64,000 nt of DNA from Streptomyces sp. NBC_01198. GTDB lineage: Bacteria; Actinomycetota; Actinomycetes; Streptomycetales; Streptomycetaceae. The translations under genes and the position numbers were made by a program. Under the pieces are notes generated by a model, which was given only the letters and a program-made list of their open reading frames with translations, had not been told where the DNA came from and ran no database searches. The stretch spans positions 3,122,001 through 3,186,000 of the forward strand of contig NZ_CP108568.1 of assembly GCF_036010485.1 (NCBI RefSeq). Reading direction: 5' to 3'. Positions 9,789 to 19,086 of this stretch are shown here, piece by piece; within the stretch, counting starts at the first letter, position 1; each line of letters begins with the position of its first letter.

Positions 9789-10331
9789 TCACGCCTCAAG
9801 CGCCGCCAGGTCGGTGGCCGCCCAGCGCGGACCGACGCCGCTGACCGTCACCAGCCGGGCGTCGTCGGCGGCGTCGGGCGTGGAGCCCACCGTGCGCTCG
9901 ATGACGACCTGCAGCCGGGCCTCGGACAGCTCCTCGACCTTGCCCTCGCCCCATTCGACGACCACCACCGACTCCGGCAGCGACACGTCGAGGTCCAGGT
10001 CCTCCATCTCGTCCAGCCCGCCGCCGAGCCGGTAGGCGTCCACGTGCACCAGGGCGGGGCCGCCGGTCAGCGAGGGGTGGACGCGGGCGATGACGAAGGT
10101 CGGCGAGGTGACCGCGCCACGGACGCCCAGGCCCTCGCCCAGGCCCCGCGTCAGGGTCGTCTTGCCCGCGCCCAGCTCGCCGTTGAGCAGGACCAGGTCG
10201 CCGGGGCCGAGCAGCGCGGCAAGGCGTCTTCCCAGGTCACGCATGCGCTCGGCAGTGCGTACGGTGATCCGGACGGCGGGGGGAAGCCCGTCCTGCGTGC
10301 CCGCGGGGTACGGGTCGTGCGGTGTGCCCAT
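9789..10331 (-). CDS. tsaE: t6A biosynthesis ATPase TsaE
   Basis: A 180-residue P-loop ATPase that drives the TsaB-TsaD-TsaE cycle. The Walker A GELGAGKTT is at about residues 52-60, with SPTFVIARVHPS and HVDAYRL typical of YjeE/TsaE. It carries an N-terminal extension of about 20 residues and a C-terminal one of about 25. It lies downstream of alr and the hydrolase, transcribed in the same direction. Confidence 0.94.
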   Translation of the reverse strand: MGTPHDPYPAGTQDGLPPAVRITVRTAERMRDLGRRLAALLGPGDLVLLNGELGAGKTTLTRGLGEGLGVRGAVTSPTFVIARVHPSLTGGPALVHVDAYRLGGGLDEMEDLDLDVSLPESVVVVEWGEGKVEELSEARLQVVIERTVGSTPDAADDARLVTVSGVGPRWAATDLAALEA

Positions 10332-10402
10332 GACCGCGAAGCCTACGCGCCGCCGGCCGCGTCCCGCCGGTGTACGACCCGGCGTCCGCAGACGGGCGGC
10401 GG

Positions 10403-11611
10403 CTACGGCTCCCCCGCCGTCGCCAGCTCACGCAGCCCGTCGGCGACCGGCGCCTGCACCGAGTCCGCGGCATGCGCGATGAGCAGCGCGAGGGCGGAGT
10501 TCACCAGCGCGGGCCGCTCGAATATCACCAGGTGCCCGGCGCCCGGCACGATCACCAGCTCGGCCTCCGGCAGCTTCTCGGCGATCTCGGTGCTGTGCGC
10601 GCTGGGCGTCAGCAGGTCCTTGTCCCCGGCCAGGACCAGCCCCGGCAGCCCGTCGAGCACGGTGAGCGCGTGGCCCTTCTCGTGCTCGGTGAAGGCCGGG
10701 TAGAACTCCGCCACCACGTCGATCGGCGTCGACTCGATCAGCCGCTCGGCGAACCGCCCCACCGCGGGGTCCACGTCAGAGCCGAACGAGTAGCGCTTGA
10801 TGATCCCGGCGAAGAGCTCGGCGGTGGCCCGCCGTGCCCGCTCCACCAGCTCCGCCTGGCTGCCCATGATCTTCAGCAGGCCCGGCGCGACCGCCCGGAA
10901 GGCCCGCGCGCCGACCGCGGGCAGCCCGAGGGTGACCGCGGCCAGCTTGCCCGAGGAGGTCGAGAGGAAGCCGACCCCGGCGACCCGCTCGCGCACGTAC
11001 TCCGGGTACTGGTCGGCGAAGGCCATCAGCGTCATGCCGCCCATCGAGTGCCCGACCAGCACGACGGGGCCCTCGGGCACCGCCGCGTCCAGCACGGCCC
11101 GCAGGTCGCGGCCGAGCTGGTCGATGGTCACCGGGCGACCCGCGGCCTGGTCGCGGCCGCGCTCGCTGCGGCCGTGGCTGCGCTGGTCCCAGTAGACCGC
11201 GCGGACCGTGCCGCGCAGGGCGGCCCGCTGGAAGTGCCAGGAGTCCTGGTTGAGGCAGTAGCCGTGCGAGAAGACCACGGTGACCGGCAGCGTCGCCACG
11301 GCGGTGCCCCTGCGGCCGCGCAGCCAGCCGCGGCGGGAGGCAGGCTCGGGCGGCTCCGGGGGCGCGGCCTCCTCGGTCTCGTAGTACAGCTCGGTGCCGT
11401 CCTCCGCGATCGCGGTGCCCGCCGTACCGCGCAGGCTGCCGTACGGGCCGGTCGCGTCCAGCGCGAGCTGCGCCTTGCGGCGTACACCCCGCCCGACGGT
11501 GACCCGCTCGATCGCCACGCCGGCGGCGGCGCCCGCCGCCACCACCCCGATCGCGGCGCCGACCAGACCGGCCCGCTCCCACTTCACCCCGTCTCCCACC
11601 TGCTCAGCCAC
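10403..11611 (-). CDS. Alpha/beta hydrolase, membrane-anchored
   Basis: About 402 residues. A hydrophobic N-terminal segment (LVGAAIGVVAAGAAAGVAI) suggests membrane anchoring. The fold shows VVFSHGYC (oxyanion hole), the nucleophile elbow GHSMGG, an acid in VLAGDKDLLTP, and His in GAGHLV. The start is placed at GTG 11611, which overlaps the alr stop by 8 nt; a second in-frame GTG lies 12 nt further in. It sits in the conserved alr-hydrolase-tsaE order. The substrate is unknown. Confidence 0.87.
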   Translation of the reverse strand: MAEQVGDGVKWERAGLVGAAIGVVAAGAAAGVAIERVTVGRGVRRKAQLALDATGPYGSLRGTAGTAIAEDGTELYYETEEAAPPEPPEPASRRGWLRGRRGTAVATLPVTVVFSHGYCLNQDSWHFQRAALRGTVRAVYWDQRSHGRSERGRDQAAGRPVTIDQLGRDLRAVLDAAVPEGPVVLVGHSMGGMTLMAFADQYPEYVRERVAGVGFLSTSSGKLAAVTLGLPAVGARAFRAVAPGLLKIMGSQAELVERARRATAELFAGIIKRYSFGSDVDPAVGRFAERLIESTPIDVVAEFYPAFTEHEKGHALTVLDGLPGLVLAGDKDLLTPSAHSTEIAEKLPEAELVIVPGAGHLVIFERPALVNSALALLIAHAADSVQAPVADGLRELATAGEP

Positions 11612-12746
11612 TCTCCCCGTAGACCCGCGGCACCCGGCCGCCGATCCGCGCGACGATCTCGTACGCGATCGTGCCGCAGGCCCGCGCCCAGTCCTCGGCC
11701 GTCGGCTCGCCCCGGTCGCCAGGGCCGAACAGCAGCACCTCGTCCCCCGCCGCCGCGGCGTCACCGCCGAGGTCCACCACGAACTGGTCCATCGCCACCC
11801 GTCCCGCCACCGTCCGCCACTTCCCGGCCACCAGCACCGGGCCCGCGCCCGACGCATGCCGCGGCACACCGTCTGCGTACCCCAGCGGGACCAGCGCAAG
11901 CGTCGTCGGACCCGGCGTCACATAGCGGTGGCCGTAACTGACCCCGTGGCCGCCCGGCACCGACTTGACGCTCGCCAGCCGGGCGGCGAGCGTCATCACC
12001 GGGCGCAGCCCGAAGTCCGCGGGCCCGCCGACCTGGGGCACCGGGGAGATGCCGTACATGGCCACGCCGGGCCGTACCAGGTCGAAATGCGACTCGGGCA
12101 GCGTCAGTGTGCCCGGCGAATTGGCGATGTGCCGCACTTCCGGGTCCAGGCCGGCGTCGGCCGCCTGCTCCAGCGCGCTGCGGAACACCCCGAGTTCGCG
12201 GGCGATCGAGGGGTGGCCGGGCTCGTCGGCGCACGAGAAGTGCGCCCATACGCCGGTGACGCGGATCAGGCCGGCCTTCTCCGCCGCCCGCGCCGCGGCG
12301 GTCAGCGCGGGCCATTCCGCGGGCTGCGCGCCGTTGCGGCCCAGGCCCGCGTCGATCTTGAGCTGTACGCGCGCGGTGCGGTCGGCGGCCCGGGCCGCCG
12401 CGACCGCCTCCTCCAGCGCCCATTGCGCGCTGACCGTCACGTCGACGTCGGCCTCGACGCACTCGCGCCAGGGGCCGCCCGGCGTCCACAGCCAGCACAG
12501 CACCCGGCCGCCGACACCGGCCGCACGCAGCGCCAGCGCCTCCTCGGGCGTGGCCACGCCCAGCCAGGTGGCGCCGCCCTCCAGCGCGGCCCGCGCGCAC
12601 GGCACCATGCCGTGGCCGTACGCGTCGGCCTTCACGACGGCCATGAAGGCCGCGTCCGGGGCTTTCGCCCGGAGGGCGGCGACGTTCCCCCGCAGGGCGC
12701 CGAGGTCGATGTGCGCCCAGGCGCGGCCGCTCGTCATGTCGTTCAT
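11604..12746 (-). CDS. alr: Alanine racemase
   Basis: A 380-residue PLP-dependent enzyme that makes D-alanine for peptidoglycan. The PLP lysine lies in AVVKADAYGHG; the second catalytic residue (Tyr) is expected near VSYGHRY, and GYADGVPR is also conserved. The protein acts as a cytoplasmic dimer. It appears to be the first gene of alr-hydrolase-tsaE, and the region upstream holds a gene remnant and a repeat. Confidence 0.96.
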   Translation of the reverse strand: MNDMTSGRAWAHIDLGALRGNVAALRAKAPDAAFMAVVKADAYGHGMVPCARAALEGGATWLGVATPEEALALRAAGVGGRVLCWLWTPGGPWRECVEADVDVTVSAQWALEEAVAAARAADRTARVQLKIDAGLGRNGAQPAEWPALTAAARAAEKAGLIRVTGVWAHFSCADEPGHPSIARELGVFRSALEQAADAGLDPEVRHIANSPGTLTLPESHFDLVRPGVAMYGISPVPQVGGPADFGLRPVMTLAARLASVKSVPGGHGVSYGHRYVTPGPTTLALVPLGYADGVPRHASGAGPVLVAGKWRTVAGRVAMDQFVVDLGGDAAAAGDEVLLFGPGDRGEPTAEDWARACGTIAYEIVARIGGRVPRVYGESG

Positions 12747-12780
12747 CCCGCCCAGTCTCTCAGGCCCGGGTCATGGTTGC

Positions 12781-12895
12781 CCTTCCCCGCGACCTTGCGG
12801 TGGCGTTGCCGGCTTCCCACCGTCGTGGCTGAGCACGCCGTTCCCCGCGCCCCTGGCAGGGTGCCCCTTGCGGTGGCGTCGCTGGCTCCCGGGCC
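12781..12895. repeat. Mosaic intergenic repeat copy
   Basis: The stretch contains CTTGCGGTGGCGTTGCCGGC, then GTCGTGGCTGAGCACGCC, GTTCCCCGCGCCCCTGG, and again CTTGCGGTGGCGTCGCTGGC. The same modules in the same order recur at about 15.05 and 22.4-22.5 kb. No gene is visible in it. Confidence 0.7.
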
Positions 12896-12901
12896 CGCTC
12901 C

Positions 12902-13062
12902 CCCGCGGTCCCCGGCACCCCGTGGTGGCGGGCGGTCGCCGGGGCAAGCTGGCGGGCGCCGCAGGGGCCGGGCTCGGGCTTCCTGGACGTCCAGCAGCAC
13001 CCGGTCGTCCACGTCTCCTGGCACGACGCGGCGGCCTACTGCGCCTGGTCGGGCACCCGGCG
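12902..13062 (+). pseudogene. Fragment of a formylglycine-generating enzyme (FGE/SUMF1-like) gene
   Basis: On the plus strand this frame reads GTPWWRAVAGASWRAPQGPG and, a little later, HPVVHVSWHDAAAYCAWSG. These match, in order, two neighbouring conserved blocks of FGE-sulfatase domain proteins (PWWREVPGADWRHPEGPxS, then HPVVHVSWxDAxAYCxWAGKRLPTEAEWE). There is no start codon and no C-terminal half; the match stops at the convergent nnrD stop codon. It is therefore an internal fragment of about 54 codons left from a lost gene. A mosaic repeat abuts its left side. Confidence 0.75.
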
Positions 13063-14514
13063 TCAGCCCGGGTGGACGCTGCGCCAGGCGGCGGGTACGG
13101 CCTCGGCCACGTCCAGTGCCGTGAGCGGCCCGCCTGCCTGCACGGCCAGGCGGGCCGCCAGGCCGTGCAGGTAGGCGCCGACCGAGGCGGCGGCCGGGGC
13201 GGCCAGGGACGAGGCCAGCAGGGAGCCGGTGAGCCCGGACAGCACGTCGCCGCTGCCCGCGGTGGCCAGCCAGGCCGTACCGGTGGGGTTGACCCGGACG
13301 GGCTCGGCGGCGTCGGGCGAGGCCACCAGTGTCGTGGAGCCCTTGAGCAGCACCGTCGCCCCGAAGGCCGCGGCCAGTTCCCGCACCGCCGCGAGGCGGC
13401 CCGCCTCGACGCTCTCGCGGGAGCGCCCCAGCAGCGCCGCGGCCTCCCCGGCGTGCGGGGTCAGGACGGTCGGGGCGGTACGCGCCAGGACCGCGTCACG
13501 GGACATCAGGCGGAGGCCGTCCGCGTCGACCAGCACGGGCACGTCGGCGGCCAGCACCTCGGCGACCGCGGTCCTGGCGTCCGCGCTGTCGCCGAGGCCG
13601 GGGCCGACCACCCAGGCCTGGACGCGGCCCGCGGCATGCGGGGAGCCGGTGGAGACCAGCGTCTCGGGGTGCCTGGCCAGCACCGCGGCTGCGCCGCCGC
13701 CGACGTAGCGGACCGCGCCGGCACCGCCCCGGATGGCGCCGGAGACGGCCAGCACGGCCGCACCCGGGTAGCGGTCGGAGCCGGCCACGACCCCGACCAC
13801 ACCGCGCCGGTACTTGTCGCTCTCGCCGGACGGCCGCGGCAGCACCGCGGCCACGTCGGCGTGCTGCAGCGCCTCGACCGCGGGCGCGCCCAGGTCGGCG
13901 TCCAGGCCGATGTCGATGAGCCGCAGGGCGCCGGCGAGACCGGCGGCCGGGTCGATGAGCAGCCCGGGCTTGTACGTGCCGAAGGTGACGGTGACGTCGG
14001 CGCGGACCGCGTCCCCGGCGACCTCGCCGGTGTCGGCGTCCACACCGCTGGGCAGGTCGACGGCGACGACCGCGGCGCGGGCGTCGTAGGCGGCCGCCAT
14101 CAGCTCCACGGCCTGCGGGCGCAGGCCCCCCTTGCCGCCGATGCCGACGATGCCGTCGTAGGCGAGGTGGGCGCGGGCGACGGCCGCCAGGCCGTCCTCG
14201 GCGCCGGCGACCCGGCCGCCCGCGGCCCGCAGCGCCGCCAGGCCGCCGGTGTGCGCCCGGTCGGGCGACAGCAGCACCGCGGTGACGCCGGCGCCGCGCC
14301 GGGCGAGCCGGGCGGCGGCGTAGAGCGCGTCACCGCCGTTGCTGCCGCTGCCGGCGAGCACGACGACCCTGGCGCCGTACACCCGCCCGAGCACGTCCGC
14401 GCCGACCGCGGCCAGCCCGGCGGCCGCGCGCTGCATCAGCGCGCCCTCCGGCAGCCGCGCCATCAGCGCGCCCTCCGCGTCCCGTACGGCCTGCACCGTG
14501 TGCGCGTACCTCAT
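13063..14514 (-). CDS. nnrD: Bifunctional NAD(P)H-hydrate repair enzyme (epimerase + dehydratase)
   Basis: A 483-residue fusion that repairs hydrated NADH/NADPH. Residues about 1-210 form the YjeF_N epimerase (VLAGSGSNGGDALYAAARL; VDLPSGVDADTG). The C-terminal half is the ADP-dependent dehydratase with VVGPGLG, VLTPHAGEAAALLG and the nucleotide motif TAGSGDVLSGLTG. It starts at ATG 14514. It sits between acpS (68 nt upstream) and alr, as in other Streptomyces. Confidence 0.95.
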   Translation of the reverse strand: MRYAHTVQAVRDAEGALMARLPEGALMQRAAAGLAAVGADVLGRVYGARVVVLAGSGSNGGDALYAAARLARRGAGVTAVLLSPDRAHTGGLAALRAAGGRVAGAEDGLAAVARAHLAYDGIVGIGGKGGLRPQAVELMAAAYDARAAVVAVDLPSGVDADTGEVAGDAVRADVTVTFGTYKPGLLIDPAAGLAGALRLIDIGLDADLGAPAVEALQHADVAAVLPRPSGESDKYRRGVVGVVAGSDRYPGAAVLAVSGAIRGGAGAVRYVGGGAAAVLARHPETLVSTGSPHAAGRVQAWVVGPGLGDSADARTAVAEVLAADVPVLVDADGLRLMSRDAVLARTAPTVLTPHAGEAAALLGRSRESVEAGRLAAVRELAAAFGATVLLKGSTTLVASPDAAEPVRVNPTGTAWLATAGSGDVLSGLTGSLLASSLAAPAAASVGAYLHGLAARLAVQAGGPLTALDVAEAVPAAWRSVHPG

Positions 14515-14582
14515 CGCGAACCCTCCCGTAGCCCTGCACCCGACGATACGTACCGGCTGGCGCCGCGGCACCCCGGCCCCGC

Positions 14583-14951
14583 TCACCCCTCCGCGACCAC
14601 CACCGCGGAGGCGACGCCCGCGTCGTGGCTGAGGGACAGGTGCCAGCTGCTGACGCCCAGTTCGGCGGCCCGGGCGGCGACCGTGCCGGTCACCGTCAGC
14701 CGGGGGCGGCCCGACGGCTCGGTGGTCACCTCGGCGTCCAGCCAGCTCAGCCCCGCCGGGGCGCCCAGCGACTTGGCCAGCGCCTCCTTGGCGGCGAAGC
14801 GCGCCGCGAGGGAGGCGGAGCCGCGCGGGGCGCCGGAGGGGAGGACGAGTTCGGCGGGCGTGAACAGCCGCTCCGCGAGGCCGGGGGTGCGGTCCAGGGC
14901 GGCGGCGAAGCGGTCGATTTCGGCGACGTCGATGCCGATGCCGATGATCAT
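14583..14951 (-). CDS. acpS: Holo-[acyl-carrier-protein] synthase AcpS
   Basis: A 122-residue phosphopantetheinyl transferase that activates the fatty-acid ACP. Metal-binding [10 protein letters not shown] is at about residues 6-15 and [13 protein letters not shown] in the middle; the end [15 protein letters not shown] is normal. It works as a trimer. It is 68 nt upstream of nnrD in the same orientation. coaA, which makes the CoA precursor the enzyme uses, starts divergently 199 nt away. Confidence 0.95.
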   Translation of the reverse strand: MIIGIGIDVAEIDRFAAALDRTPGLAERLFTPAELVLPSGAPRGSASLAARFAAKEALAKSLGAPAGLSWLDAEVTTEPSGRPRLTVTGTVAARAAELGVSSWHLSLSHDAGVASAVVVAEG

Positions 14952-15039
14952 CGGCTTGCCGCCGGGGGGGATGCGGCGGGGGCCGCGCCAATTGCATTGC
15001 CATGCATGGGGGTCAGCTTAGGTTTTCGCGGGCCGAGGG

Positions 15040-15113
15040 GGGTGCCACTTGCTGAGGCGTTGCCGGCTCCCGCGCCATCGTGGCTTGTCGCGCAGTTCCC
15101 CGCGCCCCTGAGG
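15040..15113. repeat. Mosaic intergenic repeat copy
   Basis: In the acpS-coaA gap (14952-15150) the sequence GGTGCCACTTGCTGAGGCG is followed by GTTGCCGGCTCCCGCG, TCGTGGCTTGTCGCGCAG and TTCCCCGCGCCCCTGAGG, the same module order as at 12.8 and 22.5 kb. The rest of the gap must contain the divergent promoters, but no clear -35/-10 pair was seen. Confidence 0.7.
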
Positions 15114-15150
15114 TCCTGCGTGGGGGTGGGGGGTTGGGAGGATGGGGGGT

Positions 15151-16116
15151 GTGACGAATACGCCTGTCGGAGCGGCCAGCCCGTTTGTCGATCTCACCCG
15201 GGAGCAGTGGAGTGCCTTGCGGGATCGGACTCCGTTGCCGCTGACCGCGGAGGAGGTGGAGCGGCTGCGGGGGCTCGGGGATGTCATCGACCTGGACGAG
15301 GTGGTGGACGTCTACCTGCCGCTGTCCCGGCTGCTGAACCTGTACGTGGCCGCGCACAGCGGGCTGCGCGGGGCGCTGAACACCTTCCTGGCCGGCGCCG
15401 CCGGCGACCCCCAGCCGGGCACGCCGTTCGTGATAGGGGTGGCCGGCAGCGTGGCGGTGGGCAAGTCCACCACCGCGCGGCTCCTGCAGGCACTGCTGGC
15501 GCGCTGGCCCGAGCACCCCCGGGTGGAGCTGGTCACCACCGACGGCTTCCTGCTGCCGAACGCCGAGCTGGAGCGGCGCGGCCTGATGGCACGCAAGGGC
15601 TTCCCCGAGTCCTACGACCGGCGCGCCCTGACCCGCTTCGTCGCCGACGTGAAGTCCGGCAAGGACGAGGTGACCGCCCCGGTCTACTCGCACCTCATCT
15701 ACGACATCGTCCCCGGCGAGCTGCTGACCGTGCACCGGCCGGACATCCTCATCGTGGAGGGCCTGAACGTGCTGCAGCCCGCGCTGCCCGGGCAGGACGG
15801 CCGCACCAGGGTCGGGCTCGCCGACTACTTCGACTTCAGCGTCTACGTCGACGCGCGCACCGAGGACATCGAGCAGTGGTATCTGCGGCGGTTCCGCAAG
15901 CTGCGGGAGACCGCGTTCCAGCACCCCGACTCGTTCTTCACGCAGTACACCCAGGTGGGCGAGGACGAGGCGGTCGACTTCGCCCGGATGATCTGGCGGA
16001 CCGTCAACCGGCCCAACCTTGAGGAGAACGTGCTGCCGACCCGCAGCCGCGCCACGCTGATCCTGCGCAAGAACCAGGACCACAAGGTGCGGCGGCTCTC
16101 CCTGCGCAAGCTGTGA
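15151..16116 (+). CDS. coaA: Type I pantothenate kinase
   Basis: About 321 residues. It phosphorylates pantothenate, the first committed step of CoA synthesis. Walker [18 protein letters not shown] lies near residue 95; [13 protein letters not shown] and [13 protein letters not shown] are type I (bacterial CoaA) motifs. The start is taken at GTG 15151, about 10 nt after GGGAGG. ATG 15142 is in frame but almost touches the ribosome site. Confidence 0.95.
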   Translation: MTNTPVGAASPFVDLTREQWSALRDRTPLPLTAEEVERLRGLGDVIDLDEVVDVYLPLSRLLNLYVAAHSGLRGALNTFLAGAAGDPQPGTPFVIGVAGSVAVGKSTTARLLQALLARWPEHPRVELVTTDGFLLPNAELERRGLMARKGFPESYDRRALTRFVADVKSGKDEVTAPVYSHLIYDIVPGELLTVHRPDILIVEGLNVLQPALPGQDGRTRVGLADYFDFSVYVDARTEDIEQWYLRRFRKLRETAFQHPDSFFTQYTQVGEDEAVDFARMIWRTVNRPNLEENVLPTRSRATLILRKNQDHKVRRLSLRKL

Positions 16117-16132
16117 CGCCCCGCGGCACACC

Positions 16133-16169
16133 CCTGGTGCGGCGCCGTGGTCCACGGCGCCGCACCAGG
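16133..16169. terminator. Bidirectional terminator between coaA and glmM
   Basis: A perfect 18-bp inverted repeat (16133-16150 and 16152-16169) with a single T in the centre lies between two convergent genes, 16 nt after the coaA stop and 9 nt before the glmM stop. Confidence 0.85.
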
Positions 16170-16178
16170 TGGCGGTGA

Positions 16179-17537
16179 TCAGCCGAGCGAGGACTTCACC
16201 ACGTCGGCGAGCCGCCCCGCGACCGACCTGGCGTGGTCGATGTCGGCGGCCTCGACCATGACGCGGACCAGCGGCTCCGTGCCCGAGGGGCGCAGCAGCA
16301 CCCGGCCGGTCGCGCCGAGCTCCTCCTCGGCCTCGGCGACGGCGGCGATCAGCTCGGGCGCGGTCCCGGCGCGGCTCTTGTCGACGTCGGGGACGTTGAT
16401 CAGCACCTGCGGCAGCCGCTGCATGACCGCGGCCAGGTCGGCCAGCGGGCGGCCGGTCGCCATGACGCGGGCGGCGAGCAGCAGCCCGGTCAGGGTGCCG
16501 TCGCCGGTGGTGGCGTGGTCGAGCACGATGACGTGGCCGGACTGCTCGCCGCCGAGCGCGTAGCCGTGCTCCTTCATCGACTCCAGGACGTAGCGGTCGC
16601 CGACCGCGGTCTCCACCAGGGTGATGCCCTCGCGCTCCATGGCGAGCTTGAAGCCCAGGTTGGACATCACGGTGCCGACGACGGTGTTGCCGCGCAGCTC
16701 GCCCCGCTCGCGCAGCGACAGCGCCAGGATCGCCAGGATCTGGTCGCCGTCGACCTCCTCGCCCGCCGCGTCGACTGCCAGGCAGCGGTCGGCGTCGCCG
16801 TCGTGCGCGATGCCGAAGTCGGCGCCGTGCTCTATGACGGCCGCCTTCAGCAGGTCCAGGTGGGTGGAGCCGCAGCCGTCGTTGATGTTGAGGCCGTCGG
16901 GGCGGGCGCCGATGGTGACGACCTCGGCCCCGGCGCGCGAGAAGGCCTCGGGCGACACGCGGGACGCGGCGCCGTGCGCCTCGTCCAGGACGACCTTGAG
17001 CCCGTCGAGCCGGTTGGGCAGCACGCCGATCAGGTGGGCGACGTACTGGTCGAAGCCCTCGTCGTAGTCCTTGACCCGGCCGACGCCCGCGCCGGTGGGC
17101 CGCACCCAGGGGGCGCCGGTGCGGTGCTCCTCGTAGATCTTCTCGATCCGGTCTTCCAGGTCGTCGTCCAGCTTGTGGCCGCCGCGGGCCAGGAATTTGA
17201 CGCCGTTGTCCGGCATCGCGTTGTGGCTGGCGGACAGCATCACGCCGAGGTCGGCGCCCAGCGCGCCGGTGAGATACGCCACCGCCGGGGTGGGCAGCAC
17301 ACCGACCCGCAGGACGTCCACGCCCGCGCTCGCGAGGCCGGCCACGACGGCGGCCTCCAGGAATTCGCCCGACGCCCGGGGGTCGCGCCCGACCACCGCG
17401 ACCGGGCGGTGGCCGGCGAAGGTGCCCGCCTCGGCGAGTACGTGTGCCGCCGCGACCGACAGGCCGAGCGCCAGCTCGGCGGTGAGGTCCGCGTTGGCGA
17501 TGCCACGCACCCCGTCGGTACCGAAGAGTCGTCCCAC
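16179..17537 (-). CDS. glmM: Phosphoglucosamine mutase
   Basis: A 452-residue alpha-D-phosphohexomutase that interconverts glucosamine 6-phosphate and 1-phosphate for UDP-GlcNAc and peptidoglycan. The phosphoserine is Ser104 in SASHN, the metal loop is DGDADRC, the sugar-binding loop is GGEQSGH, and the phosphate-binding motif is [12 protein letters not shown]. The N-terminus [12 protein letters not shown] is canonical. It follows rpsI after a terminator and a 266-nt gap, so it probably has its own promoter. Confidence 0.97.
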   Translation of the reverse strand: MGRLFGTDGVRGIANADLTAELALGLSVAAAHVLAEAGTFAGHRPVAVVGRDPRASGEFLEAAVVAGLASAGVDVLRVGVLPTPAVAYLTGALGADLGVMLSASHNAMPDNGVKFLARGGHKLDDDLEDRIEKIYEEHRTGAPWVRPTGAGVGRVKDYDEGFDQYVAHLIGVLPNRLDGLKVVLDEAHGAASRVSPEAFSRAGAEVVTIGARPDGLNINDGCGSTHLDLLKAAVIEHGADFGIAHDGDADRCLAVDAAGEEVDGDQILAILALSLRERGELRGNTVVGTVMSNLGFKLAMEREGITLVETAVGDRYVLESMKEHGYALGGEQSGHVIVLDHATTGDGTLTGLLLAARVMATGRPLADLAAVMQRLPQVLINVPDVDKSRAGTAPELIAAVAEAEEELGATGRVLLRPSGTEPLVRVMVEAADIDHARSVAGRLADVVKSSLG

Positions 17538-17732
17538 TGTGTGTCCTCCGATGCGATACGGCGGCTCTGCCGTCTCGGCCGTGCCCGGCCGTACTCAGGT
17601 ACGCAGGTGCCGGCCGCCGGGACCGCGTGCGCGGGGGTGGGTGCGCACCTGCTTGATGCTTGACGTTTGGCGCCCTGTCATTGGTTGTACCAGTCGTATC
17701 ACCACAGATATACGACCACGGCGCCACATGCG

Positions 17733-17768
17733 AACGCCCCGGAGGCAATGGTGTGCCTCCGGGGCGTT
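17733..17768 (-). terminator. rplM-rpsI operon terminator
   Basis: A 15-bp perfect stem (17733-17747 and 17754-17768; arm AACGCCCCGGAGGCA) with the loop ATGGTG, 35 nt after the rpsI stop. Only remnants of a T-run follow. The rest of the 17538-17803 gap is ordinary intergenic DNA before glmM. Confidence 0.85.
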
Positions 17769-17803
17769 GTGCAACGGCAACGGCAGCGGCGTGCCGGTTG
17801 CGA

Positions 17804-18319
17804 CTAGCGCTTGCTGAACTGCGGCGCCTTGCGGGCCTTCTTCAGACCGGCCTTCTTCCGCTCGACCGCGCGGTCGTCACGGGTCAGGAAGCCGGCCTTC
17901 TTGAGCGGGCCGCGGTTGTTGTCGACGTCGGCCTCGTTCAGCGCGCGGGCGACACCGAGGCGCAGCGCACCGGCCTGGCCCGAGATGCCGCCGCCGCTGA
18001 TGCGGGCGATGACGTCGTAGCGGTTGTCGAGTTCGAGCACCTTGAAGGGCTCGTTGACTTCCTGCTGGTGCACCTTGTTCGGGAAGTAGCCCTCAAGGGT
18101 GCGGCCGTTGATCTTCCACTTCCCGCTGCCCGGAACGATACGGACACGGGCGATGGACTGCTTGCGGCGGCCGGTGCCGGCGGCCGGCTGCGGGTCGCCG
18201 AAGCGCGACGCGAGCGACTCGGAGGTGTACTCCCCCTCGACGGCGTCGGACTCGAAGGTGGTGATCTCCTCGAAGGACTCGTCGCCCTCGATGACGGTCT
18301 CGGCAGTGGTCTCAGCCAC
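17804..18319 (-). CDS. rpsI: 30S ribosomal protein S9
   Basis: 171 residues, longer than the usual ~130 because of an acidic N-terminal extension of about 45 residues. The S9 core begins near [21 protein letters not shown]. The C-terminus [12 protein letters not shown] ends in the conserved Arg that reaches the P-site tRNA anticodon loop. It lies 39 nt downstream of rplM in the conserved rplM-rpsI pair and is closed by a strong hairpin. Confidence 0.98.
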   Translation of the reverse strand: MAETTAETVIEGDESFEEITTFESDAVEGEYTSESLASRFGDPQPAAGTGRRKQSIARVRIVPGSGKWKINGRTLEGYFPNKVHQQEVNEPFKVLELDNRYDVIARISGGGISGQAGALRLGVARALNEADVDNNRGPLKKAGFLTRDDRAVERKKAGLKKARKAPQFSKR

Positions 18320-18358
18320 GATTCTCCTCAGGTTCTTTCTGGTAGCTGGTGGCCGGAA

Positions 18359-18802
18359 CTACTGCGCGACCTGGGTGATCTCGAACGGCACCGGCTGCTG
18401 GGCGGCGTGCGGGTGCTGGTCGCCCGAGTAGACCTTCAGCTTCGAGAGCATCTGACGGCCCAGGGTGTTCTTCGGGAGCATGCCCTTGACGGCCTTCTCG
18501 ACGGCCTTCTCGGGGCTCTTCTCCAGCAGCTCGTCATACCGCACCGACCGCAGGCCGCCCGGGTAACCCGAGTGGCGGTAGGCCATCTTCTGGGTCCGCT
18601 TGTTACCCGAGAGGTGGACCTTGTCGGCGTTGATGATGATGACGAAGTCGCCGGTGTCGACGTGGGGCGCGTAGATGGGCTTGTGCTTGCCCCGCAGGAG
18701 GGTGGCGGCCTGAGTGGCCAGACGGCCCAGGACAACGTCCTGCGCGTCGATGACGTGCCACTGGCGCTGGACATCGCCGGGCTTGGGGCTGAACGTACGC
18801 AC
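18359..18802 (-). CDS. rplM: 50S ribosomal protein L13
   Basis: 147 residues, normal length. It binds 23S rRNA early in 50S assembly. It reads [20 protein letters not shown] with [18 protein letters not shown], and contains the conserved HSGYPGGLR. It is the first gene of rplM-rpsI, with a leader of about 200 nt from the promoter at 19018-19047. Confidence 0.98.
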   Translation of the reverse strand: MRTFSPKPGDVQRQWHVIDAQDVVLGRLATQAATLLRGKHKPIYAPHVDTGDFVIIINADKVHLSGNKRTQKMAYRHSGYPGGLRSVRYDELLEKSPEKAVEKAVKGMLPKNTLGRQMLSKLKVYSGDQHPHAAQQPVPFEITQVAQ

Positions 18803-19017
18803 GGTCGTAGCCTTCGCTTCTTCTCAGTAGTGGTTTCCCCTGACCCGCCGCGAGGACGGTGGGGAAGGGTCCTGACAAGGCCACCCGGACGATCACGACA
18901 GCCGTGGCCGCATACGGGGACGCAACCCGTCTGCCTGCCGCTGGTCATCGGCCCGGTGGACCGGCGTAAGGGCCCCTCACGTGAGATAGAGCAAGCCAAT
19001 ACGCATAACGAACTCGT

Positions 19018-19047
19018 AGAATACCGGTGCGGGGCCGTACGGGTCAA
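19018..19047 (-). promoter_or_regulatory. rplM-rpsI promoter (HrdB-type)
   Basis: On the minus strand the -35 is TTGACC (19047-19042), the spacer 18 nt and the -10 TATTCT (19023-19018). Transcription would start near 19011, giving a leader of about 209 nt before rplM. The promoter lies in the 284-nt gap between the ABC-F gene and rplM, where no gene is visible. Confidence 0.7.
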
Positions 19048-19086
19048 AACGGGGTCCCTCCCGCGCCGGGCAACGGGTCGGGGCCG

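Noticed and set aside
12743..13024. Minus-strand frame overlapping the FGE remnant and repeat
   Set aside because: No ribosome site, Arg/Pro-rich translation, and the plus strand carries recognisable FGE blocks.
11965..15021. Plus-strand open frame of about 1000 codons opposite alr, nnrD and acpS
   Set aside because: Low-complexity Arg/Ala/Gly/Ser translation with no motif; all three minus-strand genes are certain.
15013..17748. Minus-strand open frame of about 900 codons spanning coaA and the glmM locus in another frame
   Set aside because: It is a shadow frame of coaA and glmM; its Arg/Gly-rich translation has no family features.
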